From contig NZ_LT907980.1 in the NCBI RefSeq assembly GCF_900215155.1, positions 4,372,490 through 4,436,489 of the forward strand: DNA of 64,000 nucleotides. The letters are read 5' to 3'. Below, one piece after another: positions 35,023 to 41,494 of this stretch. A program made the translations under genes and the position numbers. Under the pieces are notes generated by a model that had not been told where the DNA came from, made no database searches, and saw only the letters and a program-made list of their open reading frames with translations. Each line of letters begins with the position of its first letter. Positions within the stretch are counted from its first letter, which is position 1. Origin of the DNA: Marinobacter sp. LV10R510-11A (GTDB lineage Bacteria; Pseudomonadota; Gammaproteobacteria; Pseudomonadales; Oleiphilaceae).

Positions 35023-35368
35023 CTTTCACTTCCTCCCTGGGCTTACGAACACTTTTAGGGAGTAGGGTGGCTTTTGCCTCCGCTTGCGCAATCAGTGAGC
35101 TAAGTTTTGCTTGCGCCTTTGTGTCTGACACTTCAGGTGTAAACAAGTTGACTCCGGCAATGAAAGCCACTTCAAAGGCGACCCCCATTTCTCCCTTAAG
35201 CCCACCTTTTTCGAGGCGACGAACAAAACTTGGCGATGTTCCGGCCCTCTCTGCCAGCTCTTCAACGGACATGCGTTTCTCTTTACGGCCATTGCTTATG
35301 AGCAGACCGAGAAGGCGGCACGCTTCACTAGTGTATGTAGAATAGTTTCGCTGCTTTACTCGCGCCAT
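35012..35368 (-). CDS. hipB: HipB-type XRE antitoxin
   Basis: Antitoxin of 118 residues upstream of and overlapping hipA by 11 bp. The XRE domain is RMSVEELAERAGTSPSFVRR. The C-terminal tail is Lys/Glu-rich. The ATG at 35368 is preferred over a GTG 9 bp upstream. The promoter region (GAACTAGTTATACTTT) is duplicated at 27254-27357. The antitoxin is intact although hipA is destroyed. Confidence 0.85.
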   Translation of the reverse strand: MARVKQRNYSTYTSEACRLLGLLISNGRKEKRMSVEELAERAGTSPSFVRRLEKGGLKGEMGVAFEVAFIAGVNLFTPEVSDTKAQAKLSSLIAQAEAKATLLPKSVRKPREEVKDDF

Positions 35369-35607
35369 TTCGTTCACCTGTAAGCTATATTAGTCTATAA
35401 TCGCTCATCTGTGAACTAGTTATACTTTAAAAGTTTCCATATTAATACGGTAAAATAATGATCATGGACAGGCACTCGCAAGTCATTATTTCAGAAGACA
35501 TTTAGTTATGATCAGGTATTAGTCTGATCCGATCCGATCCCCCAAGTGATGTTCGGCGACAATTAGGATGACCGGTTAACGACCGTTTATTGGAATAATT
35601 TAATGTG

Positions 35608-35661
35608 TGCCAATTTGGCACGAGGTCTTTGTTTTTTGTGCATGTGTGTGCCATTATGGCA
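35608..35661. promoter_or_regulatory. Pair of TGCCA-N3-TGGCA operator-like dyads
   Basis: TGCCAATTTGGCA (35608-35620) and TGCCATTATGGCA (35649-35661) share the same arms and lie 41 bp apart centre to centre, about four helical turns. They precede the DUF1778/GNAT module, whose antitoxin is a ribbon-helix-helix protein, so autoregulation is likely. Confidence 0.6.
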
Positions 35662-35739
35662 GCATTGGATAGGTTAGGAGTTGGGTATATTTTAGATATA
35701 AAGGGCAATGCGGATCGATACCAATAAACCAAAGGGGAG

Positions 35740-35781
35740 ACGATGCGGTGGGGACCTGTCCAGTCCAGCTCCACGCATCGA
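35740..35781 (+). other. Hairpin in the leader of the tacAT-like module
   Basis: CGATGCG and CGCATCG form a perfect 7-bp stem extended by TGG/CCA, enclosing about 20 bases, and end 8 bp before the antitoxin ATG. No ribosome site is obvious there, so the structure may affect translation. Confidence 0.5.
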
Positions 35782-35789
35782 TTTAAAAT

Positions 35790-36089
35790 ATGATGAATAC
35801 ACAAAGTAAAGATACTCGTTTAGTGGCGCGTGTCGACGAAGAAACCCAAAAGCTCATTGCGCATGCGGCAGAGTTAACGGGGCGTAGCCTGAGTCAGTTC
35901 CTGGTTTATGCCGCGAAAAAAGAAGCGATGGAAGCCGAGCGCCAGGCAGTTCAAATTCGAGTCTCACGAAAAAGTGCGGATCGAATGTTGGCACTTCTGG
36001 ACAATCCAGAGCCGATTAACCCGGAACTCCGTGCTGCTGCGCTTAAACACAGGAAGTTAGCGCGTGACTTTAAAGACAGAAGAAATTAA
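35790..36089 (+). CDS. DUF1778 antitoxin (TacA type)
   Basis: Ribbon-helix-helix antitoxin of 99 residues (98 if the second of two adjacent ATG codons is used). TRLVARVDEETQKLIAHAAE and LTGRSLSQFLVYAAKKEA are the DUF1778 DNA-binding part; the C-terminal tail (RKSADRMLALLDNPEPINPE) is the toxin-neutralising segment. It overlaps the acetyltransferase gene by 26 bp, the standard TacAT arrangement. Confidence 0.88.
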   Translation: MMNTQSKDTRLVARVDEETQKLIAHAAELTGRSLSQFLVYAAKKEAMEAERQAVQIRVSRKSADRMLALLDNPEPINPELRAAALKHRKLARDFKDRRN

Positions 36090-36621
36090 TAAGAAGCACA
36101 ACCGTCGTAAGTTTGATTGCGGCAAGGAAGCATTGAACGAGTTCCTGAAGAAAATTGCTCGGCAGAGCAGTGAAAAGATGGCAACTCGCACCTATGTCCT
36201 CATTGAGGATGAAGGTGACCCAATGGAAATTCTTGGGTATTACACCCTCCTCCCCAGTGCGGTTATCTTTCCTGAAGGGCACCCTCTTCAGAAAAGGTAC
36301 CCGTCAGATCCACCGGTTTATCGTCTAGCTCGCCTGGCCATCGATAACTCCGCTAAGGGATACGGCTTGGGTGCGTATCTTCTTATCGAGTCTTTAAAAC
36401 GTATTGTTAACGCTTCTCTATCAGTCGGCGGAATCGGCTGTGCGGTGGATGCCAAAGACGATGATGCAAAACGGTTCTATGAAAAGTTTGGATTTATCCC
36501 CATCGATGATGTTAATGGCGACCCGTTAGCGCTTTGGCTCTCCATCGAGCACTGCATTGAAGCTGTGGGGCTAACGGATCATGGACAGGCAAGGCCTAAT
36601 TTAGAGTATAGCCCGGTCTAA
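36064..36621 (+). CDS. GNAT acetyltransferase toxin (TacT type) with repeat-encoded tail
   Basis: GNAT-fold toxin of 185 residues from a GTG start; TacT enzymes acetylate aminoacyl-tRNA. Seen are KFDCGKEALNEFLKKIARQ, the acetyl-CoA region LARLAIDNSAKGYGLGAYLL and a C-terminal RFYEKFGFIPI. After the usual family end (ALWLSIEHCIEAVG) the frame runs into a core repeat at 36578, so the last residues (DHGQAR and the following ~10) are encoded by the repeat. The natural stop seems lost. Whether the tail is tolerated is unknown. Confidence 0.83.
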   Translation: MTLKTEEINKKHNRRKFDCGKEALNEFLKKIARQSSEKMATRTYVLIEDEGDPMEILGYYTLLPSAVIFPEGHPLQKRYPSDPPVYRLARLAIDNSAKGYGLGAYLLIESLKRIVNASLSVGGIGCAVDAKDDDAKRFYEKFGFIPIDDVNGDPLALWLSIEHCIEAVGLTDHGQARPNLEYSPV

Positions 36622-36634
36622 ATATTAGCAGCAC

Positions 36635-37597
36635 TCAGGCTGCCCGTCGTCGCCGGCTCTTGCGATAATCCTGGTAAGTTTCCTCAAATCGGGTAGCTCG
36701 TTCACACCACTGGCCAGGATCAAGGTTCAGCCGCTCCAGAATGGGCAGGGCTTTATCATCGATCGCGCCGCGCTTGTCATCCCGGCTAATCCGGCCGGTG
36801 CAGTCGACTAGTTCCAGGTAATCCTCAAAGCTGAACAGAATGCCCCGCTGGAAGCTGTTTCGGATGACCCCTTCAAATCCTAGTAATGGCTTTAGCGGCA
36901 CCGAAAAATCATTCAAGGCCTGCTGCTCCGTTTGCCGTTGAATGGACTCGGCTAAGCTGAAGGTGGGTTTGATACGTTCCTTGATGCTGGTGTGGTCTGA
37001 TGTTTCCGGGGTATCCGCCATCGCGGCTCGAATGGGGTTTAAGTCCACATACGCCATGCAGGAGAGCAGGGCTTCTTCGGTGTCTAGAGGCTGGGATTTG
37101 AAGCGGCTTTCCCAGAAATGCCCAGTACACTGATCCTCTCGGTTGGCTTGCCGGGCAATGGGTTCGTTCAGGCATTTCATGAACCAGCTCAAATCGCCAA
37201 GCCGGACCCGGAAAGTTTCCGCGTACTGCGCCACTCGCCCTAGCTCGGCAGCGCATAGCTTATCCCCCCGATGATACCGTTGAACTAGGGGCGGCCCCTT
37301 GTGCAGGCTGCACCAGCGCGCCAGAACTTCATCGTTACTCCAAGGTTCAACGTCATCTGGGCAGAGCTTGACCACCAAATGATAGTGGTTGGACATCACC
37401 GCGTACGCGGCAATGTCCATCGCAAAAACTGAAGCCAGCAGGCGAATTCGTTCTTCAATCCAGCCGCGCCGGTGTTCGTAACAGCGCCCGGTGGCGTGAT
37501 CTCGGCCGCAGAGGAAGGTACGCCTCACGCAGCGCGAAATTACGTGGTAAAAAGGGGTGTCCGAAACGCAGACTAATTCAGCGCGAGCTCTGGGCAT
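36635..37597 (-). CDS. REP-associated tyrosine transposase (RAYT), copy 3
   Basis: Intact 320-residue RAYT nearly identical to copy 2 (about five substitutions), with HUH NHYHLVVKL and Tyr183 in MAYVDLNPIRA. The upstream ~100 bp is also shared with copy 2, so the unit that was copied includes its promoter. Its 3' flank is ATAGCCCGGTCTAAATATTA, next to the core repeat at 36578. Two intact copies of a RAYT are unusual because these genes are normally single-copy per genome. Confidence 0.88.
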   Translation of the reverse strand: MPRARAELVCVSDTPFYHVISRCVRRTFLCGRDHATGRCYEHRRGWIEERIRLLASVFAMDIAAYAVMSNHYHLVVKLCPDDVEPWSNDEVLARWCSLHKGPPLVQRYHRGDKLCAAELGRVAQYAETFRVRLGDLSWFMKCLNEPIARQANREDQCTGHFWESRFKSQPLDTEEALLSCMAYVDLNPIRAAMADTPETSDHTSIKERIKPTFSLAESIQRQTEQQALNDFSVPLKPLLGFEGVIRNSFQRGILFSFEDYLELVDCTGRISRDDKRGAIDDKALPILERLNLDPGQWCERATRFEETYQDYRKSRRRRAA

Positions 37598-37629
37598 GTC
37601 GAAATCCTTATCTTCCGTGATCTGTTGAT

Positions 37630-37672
37630 ATTTGGTGTTTTCTGTATAAATATACAGATGTATAAATGTACA
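37630..37672. promoter_or_regulatory. Repeated TGTATA/TATACA dyads upstream of RAYT
   Basis: CTGTATAAATATACAG followed by TGTATAAATGTACAG gives two imperfect dyads directly upstream of RAYT copy 3. A diverged version precedes copy 2 at 27120-27172. An autoregulatory operator or promoter is plausible. Confidence 0.5.
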
Positions 37673-37889
37673 GTAATATGGGTTGGCCCGGATGGCAAAT
37701 CACGAATTCGCAAGGATTGCAGTATGGCCAACCACATGGGCAGTAGGCTTTCTTGTCTATATCATCGGCTTTACGCACAATGACGTTGTGCGCATAGTGG
37801 TCAAAAAGCGAACAGAGAACTATGGCTGTTGAATATAGGGATACTTATCTAGACCCTCATGCGTGAAGGGGCTAGTGGAGGTGAAGATT

Positions 37890-38138
37890 ATGAGAGATAC
37901 AAAACGTCGTCCGGTAACTGTTGGCCAAATGCTGGTTATCGAATTTCTGGAGCCGATGCATGTAGAGATCAGCGAACTGGCTGAGGCTATGGGAGTTCAC
38001 AGAAACACCCTGAGCCGGCTTGTGCATGACAAGGGGGCTTTAACTGCTCACATGGCAATTAAATTAGCTGCGGCGCTTGGTAATACTCCCGAATTTTGGC
38101 TAACGAAAGTCATAGACAGGCACAGCCTCGTTCAATAG
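37890..38138 (+). CDS. HigA-like XRE antitoxin truncated by a core repeat
   Basis: XRE antitoxin of the HigA/VapI group, starting at 37890 with GGAGG 7 nt upstream. MRDTKRRPVTVGQMLVIEFL followed by MHVEISELAEAMGVHRNTLS and the AALGNTPEFWL motif are typical. The usual C-terminal ~20 residues are replaced by TKVIDRHSLVQ, encoded by a core-repeat variant (GACAGGCACAGC) at 38109. No toxin gene is recognisable upstream; 37700-37860 holds only short frames that I could not identify. Confidence 0.78.
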   Translation: MRDTKRRPVTVGQMLVIEFLEPMHVEISELAEAMGVHRNTLSRLVHDKGALTAHMAIKLAAALGNTPEFWLTKVIDRHSLVQ

Positions 38139-38170
38139 ACAGGCACAGCCTCGTTCGGGCACAGCCTCGT
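38109..38170 (+). repeat. Three tandem partial core repeats
   Basis: Three successive units of (GACA)GGCACAGCCTCGTT lie about 24 bp apart. The first two carry ATAGACAGG in place of ATGGACAGG; the third lacks GACA. This local tandem shows that units can multiply without cargo. Confidence 0.8.
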
Positions 38171-38186
38171 TTCTGGTGTACGAGCA

Positions 38187-38325
38187 TCAGGCAGTGTTCC
38201 TGTCTGATTGATCCTTTGTCGGTACTCCATCGCGGAACTCGACGTTGTTAATCACCAGTTCCAATTGCTGAAATCCCTTGATGCGTTTCCAGCGCTTCTG
38301 GGCACTTTGCATCAACTTGAACAGC
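38187..38325 (-). pseudogene. IS256-family transposase 3' remnant
   Basis: The minus strand encodes LFKLMQSAQKRWKRIKGFQQ followed by LELVINNVEFRDG and a stop, the C-terminal end of an IS256-type (MULE) transposase. It is interrupted at 38325/38326 by an IS605-type copy and otherwise truncated. Confidence 0.72.
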
Positions 38326-38673
38326 ATTAGCGCTGCATTCCCTTTCCATACGAAGTTTGGTGAGGGTTAAGCGCCTTTTTGGTTTTCAATGTATTGCTTT
38401 ATAGTCGAAAGCGGTGCGCCACCGCAGGTGATTACGCAGTAGCTTTTCGACCAGAAAACTGGTTTCCAGTAATAGCTATTAACGTGGTCGGCAAACTCTT
38501 TCCTGATTCTTCGAGAGGTTCCCGTTTTCAGGGCGTTCACAAAATCAGCTACGGCGTATTTGGGGGGTAGTTCCATCAAAATATGGATGTGGTCAGGCTC
38601 GCCGTTTACCTCAAAAAGCTCCCCCTCCCAAGCGCTCACACGCTCAGAAATCAGTTCAGACAGGCGAGCTAAT
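38326..38673 (-). mobile_element. Truncated copy of the IS605-type element (tnpA 3' part)
   Basis: The block repeats 32769-33115 almost exactly and carries the last ~100 codons of tnpA, including the HUH motif and the terminal Tyr helix. The N-terminal ~35 codons, tnpB and the right end are gone. The break is followed within 15 bp by a core repeat (38687). It lies inside an IS256 remnant after the same TTGAACAGC as the full element. Confidence 0.87.
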
Positions 38674-38806
38674 ACAGAAGATCTGGTGGACAGGCACAGC
38701 CCAACTGCCTCCGCATTTATCGGTACTTATGCTAAAAAGCAGGCCTCGTCTCACTTGAGGCTAGCCAAGGAATCTGATGAAAGAATAATCATGGACAGGC
38801 ACACGT

Positions 38807-38930
38807 AGCCCGCCTGTGTTCGTAATCACGCCCGATAGTTCGGTCTTTTCCGCACAGAAATGTTCGCCGCACGCAGCGGGAGATTACGTGGTAGAACGGA
38901 GTATCTGAAACACTGATTTGTTCGATGCGC
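38807..38930 (-). pseudogene. RAYT 5' remnant of a diverged paralogue (copy 5)
   Basis: The minus strand encodes SVSDTPFYHVISRCVRRTFL followed by CGKDRTIGRDYEHRR, the N terminus of a RAYT similar to but distinct from copies 2 and 3. It stops just before the HUH region, where a core repeat (38788) begins. The upstream sequence differs from that of the other copies. Confidence 0.8.
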
Positions 38931-39010
38931 TGTTTGGTGTTGGTGGGTATGGTGTTGCTTAAATCTAAAGTGTGGGTATGATAACCACTATCGGCCGAGA
39001 AGGGGCTTAT

Positions 39011-39193
39011 GTGAAAAGCGCTGAAGTCAAAAAGAAGCTCGAAAAAGATGGGTGGGAATTGGTGCGAGTAAATGGGAGCCATCATCACTTCAAGCACCCT
39101 ACAAAGCCGGGGTTGGTTACGTTGCCGCACCCTAAGACGGAACTGCCAAGGGGTACATTAAGCAGCATTTGGAAGCAGGCCGGTTGGAAGTAA
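39011..39193 (+). CDS. hicA: HicA mRNA interferase toxin
   Basis: Toxin of 60 residues starting at a GTG (39011) with AAGGGG upstream. The double-stranded-RNA-binding-like fold is indicated by KSAEVKKKLEKDGWELVRVN followed by GSHHHFKHPTKPGLVTLPHP with the catalytic His, and LSSIWKQAG at the end. It precedes hicB by about 40 bp. Unlike the module at 31777, it is complete. Confidence 0.88.
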   Translation: MKSAEVKKKLEKDGWELVRVNGSHHHFKHPTKPGLVTLPHPKTELPRGTLSSIWKQAGWK

Positions 39194-39233
39194 CTGTCTT
39201 GATAACCCATTGGTCAAACTTGAGGTAATTGCT

Positions 39234-39659
39234 ATGCGTTTCCCAGTAGCACTTCATACAGATAACGGAAAGAAATACGGCGTTACCGTACCCGATATTC
39301 CTGGCTGTTTCTCTGCAGGCGCCAGTGAAGACGAGGCGCTGGATAATGCGCGTGAGGCGATTCTTGGGCATCTTGAGCTGTTGGCAGAATTCGGGGAGGA
39401 AATCCCTAGTGCAAATCTTATTGCTGAACATCGTGCCAACCCAGACTTTGAGGGCGCGGTGTGGGGTTTTGTTGAGATCGATGTAACCCCCTTTCTGGGC
39501 AAGGCAGAGAAGATTAATATCACCGTGCCCCGTTTGGTTTTGATTCAGATTGATAGGTTTGTGAAGGAGCACCCGAACGAGGCTCGGTCGCGTTCGGCGT
39601 TTCTATCTGAAGCCGCTTTGGAAAGAATGCGGAAATTGCGCGACAAGGCCCTAGCATAA
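39234..39659 (+). CDS. hicB: HicB antitoxin
   Basis: Antitoxin of 141 residues starting at 39234 (GAGG 8 nt upstream). The N-terminal part (MRFPVALHTDNGKKYGVTVP, DIPGCFSAGASEDEALDNA) is the HicB partial RNase H fold. The C-terminal ribbon-helix-helix is INITVPRLVLIQIDRFVKEH followed by RSRSAFLSEAALER. It forms an intact HicAB module with 39011. A core repeat follows ~55 bp after the stop. Confidence 0.9.
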   Translation: MRFPVALHTDNGKKYGVTVPDIPGCFSAGASEDEALDNAREAILGHLELLAEFGEEIPSANLIAEHRANPDFEGAVWGFVEIDVTPFLGKAEKINITVPRLVLIQIDRFVKEHPNEARSRSAFLSEAALERMRKLRDKALA

Positions 39660-39734
39660 CGCCGGGCTCTGCTTAGATTCCTCTTCATTAAAACGGAATA
39701 ATCATCGGAATAATCATGGACAGGCACTGAAGAT

Positions 39735-39820
39735 CCCGGCTCTTGCGATAATCTTGGTAGGTTTCCTCAAAAATGGCACCGCAAATTCATTTAGCGATTG
39801 CTGTTCTGTTTGGCTACCTT
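39735..39820 (-). pseudogene. RAYT 3' remnant with internal deletion (copy 6)
   Basis: Minus-strand codons for EETYQDYRKSR, the end of RAYT, are joined to codons resembling an earlier part (EQQSLNEFAVP). The fragment follows the core repeat at 39713 and abuts the next hipA pseudogene. Confidence 0.62.
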
Positions 39821-40525
39821 ATAGAATTCGGAAATCACGCTGAAGCTTGCCCCAGTGTTCCATAAGTGCTTGTTTGTGGCCGTCGTTCATCGGCAGATCT
39901 TTGATGGCTGCCGGCCATAGGCATCTGGCTTTCTCTATCGTTTCATCCAGATGAGGTTTGATTGCCCGCCAGGGAATTCCTGAGCGCTCTGCCCAAGACT
40001 GAAAGTGATCGTAGGAGGCTACATACCAGGCTTTGGTTTTCCCTAAATTAAGCGCGTAATGTTTTTCGTTCTCTATGTAAGTGCTGGTTGTAACTATGTC
40101 ATAGGCCGGGGAAAGTCGAGGCGTAACCTGATCAGAATAAAGCAGGCTCCAGTTCTTGAGATGCGCATCGCCATTGGCAAGCAATATATTAATGAGTAAT
40201 CGTTTCGCGAATTGTTGTGTGTCGGCCAGCCCGTCGCCAGAAAACTCGTATAGAATCCTGCCGATTTGTTCGTAATTGGCTGAGTTGTATTTTTCGTGAG
40301 GGTATTTCACGAGTACCTGAGCAAAGTCCTCCATGTGAATGCGCATGTTGGCATTCCGGTCAAAGCGCCGGGTAAGTCCCCACCAAGATACGACAGGATG
40401 TGAAACTCGTTATCAACGTGAGCTTTGAGCCCCTCAGCAATTAGCTCTCTCAGGGCTCCTTCCGGAAGCAAGTTAGAAAGTACGGGGTGCAGTCTTTGAT
40501 TTCTTGCCCAAGGCTCTTCCATCAA
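39819..40525 (-). pseudogene. Second hipA pseudogene (E. coli HipA-like)
   Basis: Two frames make up a damaged HipA kinase. The 5' part (EEPWARNQRLHPVLSNLLPE, GALRELIAEG) lacks the normal first ~60 residues. It is then joined, with a frameshift, to LTRRFDRNANMRIHMEDFAQ and the catalytic C-terminal half (RLLINILLANGDAHLKNWSL, SPAYDIVTT). About 100 codons of the N lobe are missing at the junction (about 40370). The kinase cannot be active. Confidence 0.85.
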
Positions 40526-40540
40526 TGCGGTTATTTTTCA

Positions 40541-40846
40541 TCAATCATCCCCCAGTAAGCCCTTCCAGGGGTCGTCATCCAAGCTTTTATTGGTATCTGC
40601 GCTGGTTGGATTATCAGTCTCATTTGATGCTTCTTGCTCCAGCACGGCAATCACCGCACCAAGCTTGTCTTTGGGGATAAGCATAAGCTCGCTGTTGAGC
40701 GCCTGCGCTATGAGTTCCAAAGTGTCCAGTCTGGGGTTCCCCTTGGATTCCAGACGCTGATATTGCTGGCGAGATATGCCGGCTCGCAACATCATGTCGC
40801 TCTGCTTAAGGTCGAGTGCCAGTCGTCGTCTTTTAGAAGTAATCAT
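40541..40846 (-). CDS. HipB antitoxin with repeat-derived start codon
   Basis: XRE antitoxin of 101 residues preceding the second hipA pseudogene. SDMMLRAGISRQQYQRLESK and LDTLELIAQALNSELMLIPK are the DNA-binding part. The N terminus seems shortened: the only ATG (40846) is the complement of the CAT inside the core repeat at 40842, so the repeat supplies the start codon. The normal promoter and ribosome site are missing, so expression is doubtful. Confidence 0.75.
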   Translation of the reverse strand: MITSKRRRLALDLKQSDMMLRAGISRQQYQRLESKGNPRLDTLELIAQALNSELMLIPKDKLGAVIAVLEQEASNETDNPTSADTNKSLDDDPWKGLLGDD

Positions 40847-40865
40847 GGACAGGCACAGCCCACCT

Positions 40866-41034
40866 GAGTTAACGCAAGGCTGCGCCTGCAATGTGCACCG
40901 TATTGCCGGCATCGCGCCAGCTTGAGTTTAATGAGCTGATGCTAGAGTTCTACAGTTCCGGTGACCAAGCAAAAATGAACCGATTTGTGCGTAGTTGTAT
41001 GGATGAACGGGTTGTTCGGATCATGAAGGAGTAG
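40866..41034 (+). pseudogene. Fic-like gene remnant with internal deletion
   Basis: The stretch matches two separate parts of the intact Fic-like gene at 44795. It runs from GAGTTAACGCAAGGCTGCGC to GCCGG, then jumps about 290 bp to CATCGCGCCAGCTTGAG and continues to the stop. The frame is broken at the joint. It lies right after the core repeat at 40842. Confidence 0.85.
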
Positions 41035-41078
41035 TCCGCCCCTCTATCAACGGCGACCGACCACCCCCTTCCGCAAGC
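41035..41078 (+). repeat. Copy of the mscS 3' end
   Basis: CCGCCCCTCTATCAACGGCG and the following ACCGACCACCCCCTTCCGCA repeat the last codons of the mscS gene (46430-46471) with one substitution. It directly follows the Fic remnant, suggesting that an older Fic cassette once abutted mscS. Confidence 0.78.
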
Positions 41079-41152
41079 CATGGCGGAATGGTCAGAAGCT
41101 ATTTCGGTTAGATTTACGCAGTTATTACACTTAAACTAACCGAGGAGGGTTC

Positions 41153-41392
41153 ATGAAATCTGTAAACATGCATGAAGCGAAAACCCGGCTCTCGCAATTG
41201 GTTGCTCGGGCAGTCAAGGGGGAGGCGTTTATTATTGCCAAAGCTGGCAAGCCGGTTGTGCGCGTAACCGCAATCGAAACCCCCGAAATCGGTAAGCAGA
41301 AGCGGATTGGTTTCATGGCGGGCGAGTTCAAGGTTCCTGATGATTTCGATCGGATGGAGCAGGATGAGATAACCGAAATGTTCGGGGCCTGA
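41153..41392 (+). CDS. Phd/YefM-family antitoxin, toxin lost
   Basis: Antitoxin of 79 residues with a GAGGAGG ribosome site. MKSVNMHEAKTRLSQLVARA followed by GEAFIIAKAGKPVVRV is the Phd DNA-binding domain, and the acidic tail (FKVPDDFDRMEQDEITEMFG) is the toxin-binding part. A PIN-domain toxin is expected directly downstream, but only GTGAAC survives before unrelated sequence and a core-like repeat at 41433. The 3' end is duplicated at 29919. Confidence 0.87.
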   Translation: MKSVNMHEAKTRLSQLVARAVKGEAFIIAKAGKPVVRVTAIETPEIGKQKRIGFMAGEFKVPDDFDRMEQDEITEMFGA

Positions 41393-41494
41393 CGTGAACC
41401 ATGCGGATTATCATCTTTCTTTTTCTTCTCTTGGACAGGCACAACTAAAAGCAACCAAGCCACGGACTCGGCTTACTGATCAACAAGGAATGTT

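Noticed and set aside
37700..37860. HigB-type toxin gene upstream of the HigA-like gene at 37890
   Set aside because: Only short frames are present and none shows a HigB or RelE motif; the toxin, if it existed, is not recognisable.
38674..38790. Antitoxin remnant reading into the core repeat at 38788
   Set aside because: A short helical-looking frame is open, but I cannot match it to any family and it has no start of its own.
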